Source: Virgifigura deserti
GTDB taxonomy: Bacteria; Pseudomonadota; Alphaproteobacteria; Dongiales; Dongiaceae
Direction: 5' to 3'
Assembly: GCA_003576685.1 (NCBI GenBank)
Contig: QOZR01000015.1
Coordinates: forward strand, 46,029-110,028
Length of the DNA: 64,000 nucleotides
The position numbers and the translations under genes are program-made. The notes under the pieces were generated by a model. It worked only from the letters and a program-made list of their open reading frames with translations. It had not been told where the DNA came from and made no database searches. Below, piece after piece: positions 25,724 through 33,967 of this stretch (positions within the stretch are counted from its first letter, which is position 1; every line of letters begins with the position of its first letter).

Positions 25724-26422
25724 TCAGCGCCCGCGGGCTGCGCCCCCTCCGGCTTTGCTCCCGGCCCCCCTTGCCTCGCCGACGGCCTTGCCAATCGCCC
25801 TGCCCGCCTTGCCTAAAGCCTTGCCGACCTTGCTCTTTGCCTTGGCACCGGCATTCTTGGCCTTGTCCCCCGCTTTGCTTGCGGCGCCGTTCGCCTTGCT
25901 CCCGTGATCGGACCCTGCGCCTTTATCTCCGTTACTGTCCGCCCCTGAACCTGCACTATCGCCGGCATTGCCGCCAGCGCCGTTGCCAGCGCTATCGCCA
26001 GCACCGGTATCGCCACCTCCGGATCCGGTATCACCGCCGGAGTCAGGGCCGGCACCTCCGCCCGCGCTTCCACGGGCGCCACCATTGGACGATGCGCCAC
26101 CGTCGTCGCCGGACGCAGCCGCCCGACCTGAGGGGCCATCGCCAGGACCTGCCGAGAATTCGGCTGCGATCGGTCCGACGGCAGGCTCGACCTCCTCAAC
26201 GTAGCGCGCGAATGCGTCGAGGCACTGCCCTTCGTCCGCCAACGCCGCTAACTGCGCCGGCTCGACCACCCAGCAATCGACGACCTGGGTTCTTGGTTCG
26301 AAGAAGGCACATCCGCCAAGGAGGAGGAGCGTTGCGCCGGCCACCGACCGCAAGGCACGCCGGGATGATTGTGGCGTGCCGGCCTGCATTGGGTGAACGG
26401 GTGATTCGGACCAGTTCTTCAT
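25724..26422 (-). CDS. Glycine/serine-rich lipoprotein with lysine-alanine-rich tail
   Basis: Protein of 232 residues. The signal peptide ends in a lipobox (LLGGCAFF). A short globular part follows (VVDCWVVEPAQLAALADEGQCLDAFARYVEEVEP), with two cysteines. Then come about 70 residues of Gly, Ser, Asp and Ala in repeats such as GAGGNAGDSAGSGA and SGGDTGSGGGDTG, and finally a basic tail (AKSKVGKALGKAGRAIGKAV) resembling histone H1-like tails. The order acidic/neutral linker then basic tail suggests an envelope tether that binds an acidic polymer, an inference. The start at 26422 is chosen to place the signal peptide correctly. Confidence 0.65.
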   Translation of the reverse strand: MKNWSESPVHPMQAGTPQSSRRALRSVAGATLLLLGGCAFFEPRTQVVDCWVVEPAQLAALADEGQCLDAFARYVEEVEPAVGPIAAEFSAGPGDGPSGRAAASGDDGGASSNGGARGSAGGGAGPDSGGDTGSGGGDTGAGDSAGNGAGGNAGDSAGSGADSNGDKGAGSDHGSKANGAASKAGDKAKNAGAKAKSKVGKALGKAGRAIGKAVGEARGAGSKAGGGAARGR

Positions 26423-26672
26423 CTGCGCCTTTTCTCTCGCCAAAGCCAACCGATCGGTTTCGACAATGCGGCATGAATTCCAGAAGGTCCCGGGCGGTTC
26501 CCAGGTCGGTTACTGTCCGCCGATACGAGACTCGAAGAAGTTCTTGCGAGGTGCTTCTGACTCGTTTCTTGGCAGATAACCCCCGAAGGCGCCGACGAGT
26601 TCCCGGTCCACCGGCATTTGCGCCCTGGCACAGCTTCTTCTTCCGCATCAAACGGCATTTACTCGGCCGAAG
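26423..26672. other. Intergenic region between the Gly-rich lipoprotein and AI-2E genes
   Basis: About 250 bp with no supported protein gene. It must hold the divergent promoters of the two flanking genes, and it ends in a plus-strand terminator for which no plus-strand gene is seen (see the terminator entry). Confidence 0.4.
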
Positions 26673-26695
26673 CCCTCCGGCGGAGGGAGCTTTTT
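26673..26695 (+). terminator. Rho-independent terminator without an obvious gene
   Basis: CCCTCC-GGC-GGAGGG followed by AGCTTTTT. The nearest plus-strand gene ends 1 kb upstream, with a minus-strand gene between, so the terminator may belong to an unannotated small RNA in 26423-26695. Confidence 0.55.
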
Positions 26696-26756
26696 CCTGG
26701 CCGGCGCGTTGGTCAAGACGGGGCCGTCATCGTTGGCCCCTTATGAAGGGGATATG

Positions 26757-27836
26757 ATGGACAAGCTGGAGGACCCTGCCGCGTCGACCTCGATGAGCGC
26801 CGTTCAGATCGGCGTCGTCGGGCTTTGGGTGCTAGCCCTTCTCTTCACGCTTTATTTCGCGTCCAGCATCCTGCTGCCGTTCTTCGTCGCCCTGTTCCTC
26901 GCGATCATCGTCTATCCCGTCGTGCGATGGCTCCGTTTGATCGGAATTCCGGAAGGTATCGGCGCGGCGATCACGCTGTTTCTCGTCTTCGCGCTGATCG
27001 GCGCCGGGCTATACGGTCTTGCCGAACCGGCAGCCGACTGGATCAATCGCAGCCCGCAGATCATCGAGGAGCTGCGGACAAAAACCTGGTCTCTGCGCCG
27101 GGCCGTCGAGGACGCGCAGGAGGCGGCGAAAGACGTCGAGGAGATGACGGACCTAGACGGCGCACAGCCCGATGCGGTGGTCCGCCGGGAGCCGTCGCTC
27201 GCCGGACAGATCTTCGCCCTGACCTGGTCCACGGCGGCGAGCACCATCGTCACGCTGTTCATCATGTATTTTCTTCTCGCCCTCGGCCGGCGCACCGTCG
27301 AACGGATGTTCGAAGCCCTGTCATCCAAGTCGCGTCAGGTCTATGCCCGCGATCTATGCCGCAGGCTCCAAGCGCAGCTCGCCGCCTATCTGCAGACGCT
27401 GACGCTGATCAATATTGCGCTCGGCACCATCACCGGGATCGTCATGGCCGTGCTCGGCCTGCCGAATCCGGTGCTGTGGGGCGCCCTGTCCGGCTTTCTC
27501 GGCTATATTCCGTATCTCGGCCCCTTCCTGATGTTCCTGGTCATCAGCACCGTCTCGCTCCTGACCTTCGACGATTGGGCCCGCATCCTTCTGCCGATGA
27601 TCGCCTTCGCGCTGATCGAAACCATCGAGGGGCACTTCACGACTCCTTGGATCATCGGCCGACGCCTGACGCTGAATCCCATTGCCGTCTTCGTGTTTAT
27701 CCTGTTCTGGGGGTCTCTCTGGGGCGTCATGGGCGCGATCCTGGCGGTGCCGATTCTCGTGAGCCTCAAGATCATTTGCGACGGCCGCCCGGCCCTTGCA
27801 CCGGTCAGCGCGCTGCTCGGAACGGAGCACGGGTGA
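26757..27836 (+). CDS. AI-2E family transporter (PerM/YdiK-like)
   Basis: Membrane protein of 359 residues with about eight helices. Family marks: an N-terminal helix pair (VVGLWVLALLFTLYFASSILLPFFVALFLAI), a central hydrophilic region with amphipathic helices (LRRAVEDAQEAAKDVEEMT), and a C-terminal part including LGLPNPVLWGALSGFLGYIPYLGPF and ETIEGHFTTPWIIGRRLTLNP, which are strongly conserved in the AI-2E/PerM family. Members have been linked to export of autoinducer-2 or to sodium-coupled antiport; which applies here is unknown. The second of two adjacent ATGs is chosen because its distance from GAAGGGG is better. Confidence 0.9.
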   Translation: MDKLEDPAASTSMSAVQIGVVGLWVLALLFTLYFASSILLPFFVALFLAIIVYPVVRWLRLIGIPEGIGAAITLFLVFALIGAGLYGLAEPAADWINRSPQIIEELRTKTWSLRRAVEDAQEAAKDVEEMTDLDGAQPDAVVRREPSLAGQIFALTWSTAASTIVTLFIMYFLLALGRRTVERMFEALSSKSRQVYARDLCRRLQAQLAAYLQTLTLINIALGTITGIVMAVLGLPNPVLWGALSGFLGYIPYLGPFLMFLVISTVSLLTFDDWARILLPMIAFALIETIEGHFTTPWIIGRRLTLNPIAVFVFILFWGSLWGVMGAILAVPILVSLKIICDGRPALAPVSALLGTEHG

Positions 27837-27854
27837 GCCGGAGGTGGCTGGTGA

Positions 27855-30713
27855 TCAAGACGACGACGGGCCTTGCCGCAGCATGGATCGGATCAACGCG
27901 ACCATCTCGTCTGGGTCGCCGGGCTTGTGCAGAAGCCGGCAGCCGGCGTCCTTGATCTCCCGCAGCAGGCTGCGCGACACGTCGCCCGTCAGGATGATGC
28001 CGGGGATCCCGCGGCCGATGCTCTCGCGAACGCTCCGAACCGCCTGCACGCCGGTATTCTCCGCCGACAGCCTGTAATCGGCGATGACGAGATCCGGGGG
28101 CCGTCCGGCCGCCGCGATCTCTTTCGCGGCCCCGGCCAGCCCGGTCGAGGTCAGCACTTCGAACGCCTCAACCCGCAGGAAGGCGGCAAGGGACTCAAGG
28201 ACCGCCGGATCGTCGTCGATCACGAGAAGCCGGGCGCCGCTCCAATCACCCTGATCGTCCGATGCCGGCGCAGCGGCCACGTCCTGCTTGACCTCGGCGC
28301 TGCCGAGCGGAACCAGCAGCGAGAAAACGGAACCCTTGCCCGGCTGCGAACGGACCTCGACGGCATATCCCAGAAGATCCGCCATCCGCTTCGCGATCGA
28401 CAGGCCCAGCCCAAGGCCCTTCTTCCGCTCACGCGCGACATTGTCGATCTGGTAGAATTCCTCGAAGATCCGGACGAGCTGATCCTCGGCCATTCCGATC
28501 CCAGTGTCCCAAACCTCGATCCGAAGCTGCTGGCCGCGCTGTCGACAGCCGAACAGGACCTTGCCGTCATTCGTGTATTTGAGGGCGTTGACGATCAGGT
28601 TCTGAACGATCTGTTTCAACAAGCCGAAGTCGCTGCGCACGCAGGCACTGGAGCGGACAACCCGCAGATCAAGCCCCTTCGCCCGCGCGATCGGCTCGGC
28701 ATCGACAAGCAGCCTGTCCAGCAAGGTCATCACAGGGAAGTTCGCGATCTGCGGCGTGGTCACCCCGACTTCGAGCTGGTTGATGTCCAGCAGCGTGTTC
28801 AGCAGGGTGACCATCGATCCGTGCGCTTCTCCAAGCGCCTTCACGCAGCGTCGTCCGTCTTCGTCCCCGACCAGTTTCGACAGGGAGCCCCAGACTGCGC
28901 CGATGGTCTGCAGCGGCTGGCGAAGATCGTGGCTTGCGGCCGCCAGGAACCGCGATTTCGAAAGATTCGCCTGCTCAGCCTGCGCCTTGGCCAAGGCAAG
29001 CGCCTCCTCTGCTCTCTTGAGCTCGGTGATATCGGTCCCGACGGCCTGGAACTCGACGGGCGTGTTCGTCTCATCGAAGAAGGCGCGCGTCGTCCAGATA
29101 TGCCAGCAGGCTTCGCCCGAGGGGCTTTCCCACGCCCCCTCCTTTCGACGCACCGGCTCCTGCGGACTGAGGGACGCCAGATCGGCAAGAAACTCGGGCC
29201 GCCTGCTCGGCGCGATGAGCTCGGCTACCTTTCGGCCGAGTAGCTCGTCCGGCGCAAAGCCCAGATAGGCGGCGCAGGAGGCGTTGGCGAAGACGATCGT
29301 TGTATCCGGAAGAAAGCGGCAGACCAGCTCGGTCTGGTCCTCGACGACCCTGCGGTAGCGTTCTTCGCTGATGCGCAGCGCCCCCTCCGTCACCTTCCGA
29401 TCCGAAATGTCGACATAGACGGCGATTGCGCCGCTTATGCGTCCCTGTTCGTCGAGGAGCGGCTTGGCGTTGCCGAGAAAAATTCTGACATCGCCCCCGT
29501 CCACTTGAATCTCCTCTTCCCAATCCTGGATCTCGAGTCCCCGCGCCGCCATCTGGAGCGGCAGCTGGTCATGCGGGATTTCGACGCCGCCCTGAAGAAT
29601 GCGGAAGTTGTCCGGCCCGCCGTCCGGCGCGGTTTTGGAAAGATTGGTTCCGCGCGGCAGACGAAGAATCTCGTACGCCGCACGATTGCCCGTGATCCGC
29701 TCGCAGGCCGGGTCATGCGCGATTAGGATGAATGCGGGCGCGGCCTCCATCAGTACCTCGAGTTCGGCGGCCTTGCGCGCCAGGGCCTCCTCCGCCTGTC
29801 GACGCTGGGCGACTTCCCGCTGCAATTCGCCCGTCCGCTCGTCGACCCGGAGCTCGAGTTCGCCATGTGCCCGTCGCAGGGCCTCTTCGGTCTCGCGGCG
29901 GGCGGTGATGTCGAAATGCATGACGGCGACGCTGCCAAGCCGGCGCTCGGACAGGGGGGCGATCACGGCCAGATACCACGCCCGTCTCGTCGGCGAATCA
30001 TATGGATACTCGACGCACTCCCACTCGCTTCCGCCCGACAGTACCGCACGCAGCGCCCTTGCCATCGCCTGCGCATCATCGGTCTCGACGCCCCTCGCCG
30101 CATCGCAGAATTCGATGTAGTTGGCGCCAACTCCGAAGTTCGGGATGCCTAGATCGTTCGCAACGGCAAAGTTCCGCCAATGCCTGTTGCAGGAGACGAT
30201 CCTGCCGGTCTCGTCCAGGATCGCGATATTGGCCGGAAAGGCGTCGGCAAGGGATAAGAGCTTACGCTCGCTGTCCCGAAGCTCGGCCTGCAGCTGATCG
30301 CGGTCGGTGAGAATACTGATCGCCACGCCGACGCCGACGACCGCCCGGCCGAACCGGACAGGATGCGCGGCCACGTACCAGCAGAGCGGCCGGCGCCCGA
30401 GTCCCGGCCCCTCGCCGGTCACTGCCGCGTTGTCGATCGCCTCTCCAGTATCGAGCACCGTCTCCAGGATCGGCAGCAGCTCGTCCGCGCAGTCCGGCGG
30501 AAGACTGTCTTGCACTCTCTGACCGATGATCACGCCTTGCGGCTGACCGATCATGTCGGCAAAGCGCTCGTTCGCTTGGACTAGGCACAAATCGCCATCA
30601 AGGACGGCATAACCGATCGAGATGGAGGACAAGAGGTCGGCGTACGGATCCTCGACCGCTGTCGCGGCGATCGAAAGCGTTCGGTCTCTGAATGCCGTTC
30701 CGCCGTTTGCCAT
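27855..30713 (-). CDS. Multi-PAS hybrid sensor histidine kinase
   Basis: Soluble-looking kinase of 952 residues with no membrane helix. Order: PAS (about 25-135), PAS (about 150-275), a coiled coil (REVAQRRQAEEALARKAAELE), PAS (about 325-450), PAS (about 455-575), HisKA with the phospho-His in AAASHDLRQPL, HATPase (NALKYTNDGK; DTGIGM; GLGLGLSI), and a C-terminal receiver (LLVIDDD; phospho-Asp in LVIADYRLS). The HDLRQPL form of the H box is shared with the NahK/ErcS-prime type of hybrid kinases. No response regulator is next to it. The gene converges on the AI-2E gene. Confidence 0.9.
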   Translation of the reverse strand: MANGGTAFRDRTLSIAATAVEDPYADLLSSISIGYAVLDGDLCLVQANERFADMIGQPQGVIIGQRVQDSLPPDCADELLPILETVLDTGEAIDNAAVTGEGPGLGRRPLCWYVAAHPVRFGRAVVGVGVAISILTDRDQLQAELRDSERKLLSLADAFPANIAILDETGRIVSCNRHWRNFAVANDLGIPNFGVGANYIEFCDAARGVETDDAQAMARALRAVLSGGSEWECVEYPYDSPTRRAWYLAVIAPLSERRLGSVAVMHFDITARRETEEALRRAHGELELRVDERTGELQREVAQRRQAEEALARKAAELEVLMEAAPAFILIAHDPACERITGNRAAYEILRLPRGTNLSKTAPDGGPDNFRILQGGVEIPHDQLPLQMAARGLEIQDWEEEIQVDGGDVRIFLGNAKPLLDEQGRISGAIAVYVDISDRKVTEGALRISEERYRRVVEDQTELVCRFLPDTTIVFANASCAAYLGFAPDELLGRKVAELIAPSRRPEFLADLASLSPQEPVRRKEGAWESPSGEACWHIWTTRAFFDETNTPVEFQAVGTDITELKRAEEALALAKAQAEQANLSKSRFLAAASHDLRQPLQTIGAVWGSLSKLVGDEDGRRCVKALGEAHGSMVTLLNTLLDINQLEVGVTTPQIANFPVMTLLDRLLVDAEPIARAKGLDLRVVRSSACVRSDFGLLKQIVQNLIVNALKYTNDGKVLFGCRQRGQQLRIEVWDTGIGMAEDQLVRIFEEFYQIDNVARERKKGLGLGLSIAKRMADLLGYAVEVRSQPGKGSVFSLLVPLGSAEVKQDVAAAPASDDQGDWSGARLLVIDDDPAVLESLAAFLRVEAFEVLTSTGLAGAAKEIAAAGRPPDLVIADYRLSAENTGVQAVRSVRESIGRGIPGIILTGDVSRSLLREIKDAGCRLLHKPGDPDEMVALIRSMLRQGPSSS

Positions 30714-30836
30714 CGTCCGGTCACGCGTCTGCAGGGCGCGGGAGAAATCACGAACATGGTCGAACTGTCATCTTATCGCCAAATGGCGCCGTACCGAAAC
30801 AATTCCGCGGCACGTCGTTCCCGCCGCCGCCCCCAG

Positions 30837-30919
30837 CGCTTGGTAATCAAATGTTGGAAGCATCAACTAGTGGTCTGATCGCAACGCTTGGGAACCAAGC
30901 GTTGGAAGCATCACACTAG
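30837..30919. repeat. Short tandem direct repeat upstream of the PAS kinase
   Basis: CGCTTGG-x-AA-x-CAA-x-x-GTTGGAAGCATCA occurs at about 30837-30870 and again at about 30886-30919 (exact part TTGGAAGCATCA, spacing about 49 bp). The second copy overlaps the end of the CDP-alcohol transferase gene (stop at 30916-30918), so it looks like a local duplication of that gene's 3' end. Confidence 0.6.
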
Positions 30920-31569
30920 ACGGGGAAGTTGTAGCCGGCACGTTTCGGACGTCGACGCAGCGGCTTCCGAATGACGTCCGAGGTCATCAGGAACTCGGCA
31001 ATGACCGGCACGCCGCGAATGACGCAGATCGCCGTCGAGGCATAGACGAGAGTCATTGTCACCGTCTCGATCGGCAGCGACCACGCGGCCCACAGCTCCG
31101 GATCGAGCCGCGGCCAGGGTTGAACCAGGAAGATCCAGCCGAAGGTGACAGCCTTCACGGCGCCGTAGGACCCGCGCATGAAACGCCCAGCGACCAAGAA
31201 CCGGCCGAGCGGGGACTGCATCATGCCGAAGGCGGTTTTGCCGCCGGAGATCGCGGCATAGCGGATCGAATCGACGATCGACCCGCGCGTGATGAAGACG
31301 ATCGCCACCCAGACCGGTACCAGATCGAGATGCGCGAGCACCACCCAGAGCACGTTCTCGACGACACGGTCAACTGCGATATCGAAGATGGCCCCGAACG
31401 CCGAGGCCTCGCCGCGGCGCCGCGCCACATAGCCATCGACGCCGTCGAGCGCGATGATCAGCAGCAGCAGCGGCGCATTCAGCAGCTGCCACTTCGCAGC
31501 GGCAAAGTATGCCGATGCGACCAGAACAAACAGAAGCGCAAACCGGATCGTCGTGATCAGATTCGCCAT
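30916..31569 (-). CDS. CDP-alcohol phosphatidyltransferase family protein
   Basis: Integral membrane enzyme of 217 residues with about five to six helices. The full family motif is present: D42-G43, D45-G46, A49-R50, G59, D63 and D67 (in LDGVDGYVAR and FGAIFDIAVDR). This aspartate set binds the metal and CDP group and moves a phosphatidyl-type group from a CDP-alcohol to a second alcohol. It is distant from PgsA and PssA in the flanking sequence, so the product could be a phosphoinositol, phosphatidylcholine-type or other polar lipid. The C-terminus is basic (KPLRRRPKRAGYN). Stands alone between intergenic regions. Confidence 0.87.
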   Translation of the reverse strand: MANLITTIRFALLFVLVASAYFAAAKWQLLNAPLLLLIIALDGVDGYVARRRGEASAFGAIFDIAVDRVVENVLWVVLAHLDLVPVWVAIVFITRGSIVDSIRYAAISGGKTAFGMMQSPLGRFLVAGRFMRGSYGAVKAVTFGWIFLVQPWPRLDPELWAAWSLPIETVTMTLVYASTAICVIRGVPVIAEFLMTSDVIRKPLRRRPKRAGYNFPV

Positions 31570-31900
31570 TTCCGCCGCCCGCTAACAAAGCGAGAGAAGA
31601 TCATGTTCCTAAAGTCTAGTTATGAGATGGTCAAAAGGAAACCCCCGGCCCGACAAGAAAGTTCCGGTAAATCGCCACAATAGCCGTCAGAGCGTCCTTC
31701 GAATGCTTGATACCGGACGATCAGCCGCAATGACGGTCAGGGCGCCATAAGGGCGGGAGGCCCCGCTGCCTCCTCCTTCATAGCCATCCCTAGGAAGTGG
31801 AAGCCCGCCGGCGCCCCGAAGTTCCCTCCGCGGGCGAATCGTCTGCAATTCGAGGCGGCGTAGCCGACCCGGGCCGGACGCGTCAAAGGCGCCCGTCGCC
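31570..31900. other. Intergenic region, no supported gene
   Basis: About 330 bp. A 99-codon minus-strand frame is open across it but has poor codon usage and no ribosome site. The stretch near 31570-31690 is AT-richer and probably holds the promoter of the CDP-alcohol transferase. The region's right end is a large palindromic repeat. Confidence 0.5.
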
Positions 31901-32017
31901 CTAGAGCACGATCCGATCAGGTTGGGGCAACCTGATCGGTGAGTCGTTCTTTCATTCAAATGATTAGAGGCTGATTCACCGATCATATCGCTTCGATGTG
32001 ATCGGATCAGGCCCTAG
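31901..32017. repeat. Full-length CTAGAGC-GATCCGATCAGG element, copy 4, over the 5-FCL stop codon
   Basis: A 117-bp element. The outer arms CTAGAGCACGATCCGATCA and TGATCGGATCAGGCCCTAGG are inverted. Inside lie CCTGATCGGTGAGTC / GATTCACCGATC and a hairpin GATCATATCG-CTT-CGATGTGATC. Half-size versions are seen at 10251, 10871 and 12949. CTA at 32014-32016 is the TAG stop of the 5-formyl-THF cyclo-ligase gene. Confidence 0.8.
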
Positions 32018-32628
32018 GTCAGCGGCAGCAGGCCTTCGGGCCGGACCTCATCGAACCGCGCCTCGGTGATGATCAGATCCATCGGGATGTCGACGGGCTG
32101 CGGATGGATCGTCGCCATTTGCGACAGCTCGAATCCGACGCCGACAGTCAACGGCTTGCTGCCGGTTCGGGCCATGATCGCGGCCAGCGTGCGATCATAG
32201 AAGCCGCCGCCATAACCCAGCCGATAGCCCTGCTGGTCGAAGCCGACCAGCGGCACCAACAGCGCTTCGGGCGTCACCGGCTCTCCCTCCGCCGGTACCG
32301 GGATGTTCCAGACACCCGGCGTCAGCGTCTTTCCCGGCCACCATTCCCGGAAAATGAGCGGCGCCGCCTTCTCGACCACGACCGGCAGCGCGAAGCGCGC
32401 GCCCTCCTTGAGCAGTGCGCGCGCCAGCGGCCGCGCATCGAATTCACCCTTGAACGGCCAATAGAAGCCGACCAGCATCTGCCGGAACTGGGGAAGCCGT
32501 TGCGCGATCGTTGCGGCGATCGCTTCGTTCCAGCGGGCGCGGTCCTCGCGCGATGCGGCGAGGCGGCGCTCGATCATGACGGCGCGCTCGGTCTTGCGCC
32601 AACGGCGAATTTCGTCCCAGCTTTCCAT
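32014..32628 (-). CDS. 5-formyltetrahydrofolate cyclo-ligase family protein
   Basis: Enzyme of 204 residues of the 5-FCL family, which converts 5-formyl-THF to 5,10-methenyl-THF with ATP and so recovers folate. The key family motif LGYGGGFYDRTLA (phosphate and folate site) is intact near residue 145, as is the N-terminal basic helix (RRWRKTERAVMIERRLA). The start MESWDEIRRW at 32628 has AAAGGACG upstream. The zapA and 6S RNA neighbourhood common for the proteobacterial housekeeping copy is not seen here, so this may be a paralog. The stop is provided by a palindromic repeat. Confidence 0.85.
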   Translation of the reverse strand: MESWDEIRRWRKTERAVMIERRLAASREDRARWNEAIAATIAQRLPQFRQMLVGFYWPFKGEFDARPLARALLKEGARFALPVVVEKAAPLIFREWWPGKTLTPGVWNIPVPAEGEPVTPEALLVPLVGFDQQGYRLGYGGGFYDRTLAAIMARTGSKPLTVGVGFELSQMATIHPQPVDIPMDLIITEARFDEVRPEGLLPLT

Positions 32629-32660
32629 GAAATCGTCCTTTCTTGATCGACGGGCGGGTT

Positions 32661-33689
32661 TCAAGCCCGTCCGTCCGCCCTACCGCACAGCCGCGCGACG
32701 GTCGCTTCCGCCTCGGCGACCATCCGGCGCACGACGTCGCCGGCCGGCCGGACCGCATTGACCAGCCCGCAGCTCTGGCCGGCGAAGGGAGCCAGCGCCT
32801 CAAAATCGCCGGTCATGCTGCGCAACGGCGAATCGGTGCTGAAGCGATAGACCGGCCGCCCCTCCTCCTCGGCCACGGGCTCGCGTGGGAAGTCGTCCGG
32901 CCCGTGCCCTAGAAGATCGTCGCGATAGGCGTCCGTCACGCTGTTGCGCAGCGTGCGCACCGGCGAGCGCGGCGGCCAATTGATCGCGAAAACATCGGAA
33001 TAGACCGTTTCGTCGGAGCCAGCCTCGACGACACGGCGCTTGTGAAAGTCGTGCGCGAAGGATTCATCGGTCGCCAGGAACATCGTGCCGCAATGAATCC
33101 CCTGGGCGCCCAGCGCCAGCGCAGCGACGAGGCCGGCGCCCGAGGCGAACCCGCCGGAGCCGAGAACGGGAATGGACAGGGCGTTGGTCACCTGCGGCAG
33201 CAAGGCCAGCGAGGCGACACCGCCATGCACATGGCCGCCCGCCTCGACGCCCTGGCAAATGACGATGTCGGCGCCAGCCTGCTCCGCCGCACGCGCATCT
33301 GCCAGATTGCCTACCTGATACAGCACCCGACAGCCTGCCTCGCGAGCGCGGGCGATCAGGTCCGGCCGCACCTCCCAGAAGAAGCAGACGGAATGGACCC
33401 GCGCCTCGAAACAGGCAAGGAGCTCCGCCTCGAGCAAGGCCGGGTCGGTACCATAGGGAATCAGATTGACGCCGAACGGCCGGTCTGTCCGCGCCCGCAC
33501 CGCCGCGATCTCGCGCCGGATCAGGTCCGGCGATTCCCGAACCATGCCGAGCAGCCCGTACCCGCCGGCAGCGACGACGGCAGCGACCAACTCCGATCGC
33601 GAGACCCCGCCCATGCCCGCCAGCATGATCGGATAGTCGCAGCCAAGGAGATCACAGGCGGCGGTTCGGATCGGAGAATCAATCGGCAT
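32661..33689 (-). CDS. Nitronate monooxygenase family flavoprotein
   Basis: FMN-dependent TIM-barrel protein of 342 residues (NMO/2-nitropropane dioxygenase family). The start MPIDSPIRTAACDLLGCDYPIMLAGMGGVS is typical. The active-site block CQGVEAGGHVHGG contains the catalytic histidine, and the FMN phosphate site is GSGGFASGAGLVAALALGAQGIHCGT. The family oxidises nitronates, including toxic propionate-3-nitronate, but many members act on other substrates. The ATG at 33689 is preferred to an upstream GTG at 33701. It ends 32 bp before the cyclo-ligase start and shares its strand, so a two-gene operon is likely. Confidence 0.87.
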   Translation of the reverse strand: MPIDSPIRTAACDLLGCDYPIMLAGMGGVSRSELVAAVVAAGGYGLLGMVRESPDLIRREIAAVRARTDRPFGVNLIPYGTDPALLEAELLACFEARVHSVCFFWEVRPDLIARAREAGCRVLYQVGNLADARAAEQAGADIVICQGVEAGGHVHGGVASLALLPQVTNALSIPVLGSGGFASGAGLVAALALGAQGIHCGTMFLATDESFAHDFHKRRVVEAGSDETVYSDVFAINWPPRSPVRTLRNSVTDAYRDDLLGHGPDDFPREPVAEEEGRPVYRFSTDSPLRSMTGDFEALAPFAGQSCGLVNAVRPAGDVVRRMVAEAEATVARLCGRADGRA

Positions 33690-33709
33690 CTCGGCCCTCA
33701 CATTTCGAC

Positions 33710-33740
33710 AGGTTCATGCTTCGACAGGCTCAACATGAGG
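33710..33740. repeat. TTCGACA-GCTCA palindrome family (copy 2)
   Basis: TTCGACAGGTTCATGCTTCG and CGACAGGCTCAACATGAGG overlap here, with a further GTCGAAGGAG fragment near 33769. It matches the copies at 2396, 36548 and 38021. Confidence 0.65.
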
Positions 33741-33967
33741 ACTCGGCCTCCTCGTCACCCCGACCATGTCGAAGGAGCAGGAACGAAGAGGAGCCGACTC
33801 GCGGAACTTGAGCAGGCGCGGCAACAGGCCATGCCTGGAACCATTCCACTCCGAGCGCGGTTCGCTTGTCAAAGCGAGCGCGCTCCTCCCGACGGGGGAG
33901 CATGCACGGATAGTCGCTCCGGCCGGATGGCTCTAGCAGACGACTCCGACAAACAAGGAGGTGGGAG

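Noticed and set aside
31687..31986. 99-codon minus-strand frame and possible 6S RNA near the 5-FCL gene
   Set aside because: The frame lacks a ribosome site and runs into a palindromic repeat. The stretch is downstream, not upstream, of the cyclo-ligase gene, and I saw no 6S-like long hairpin with central bubble.
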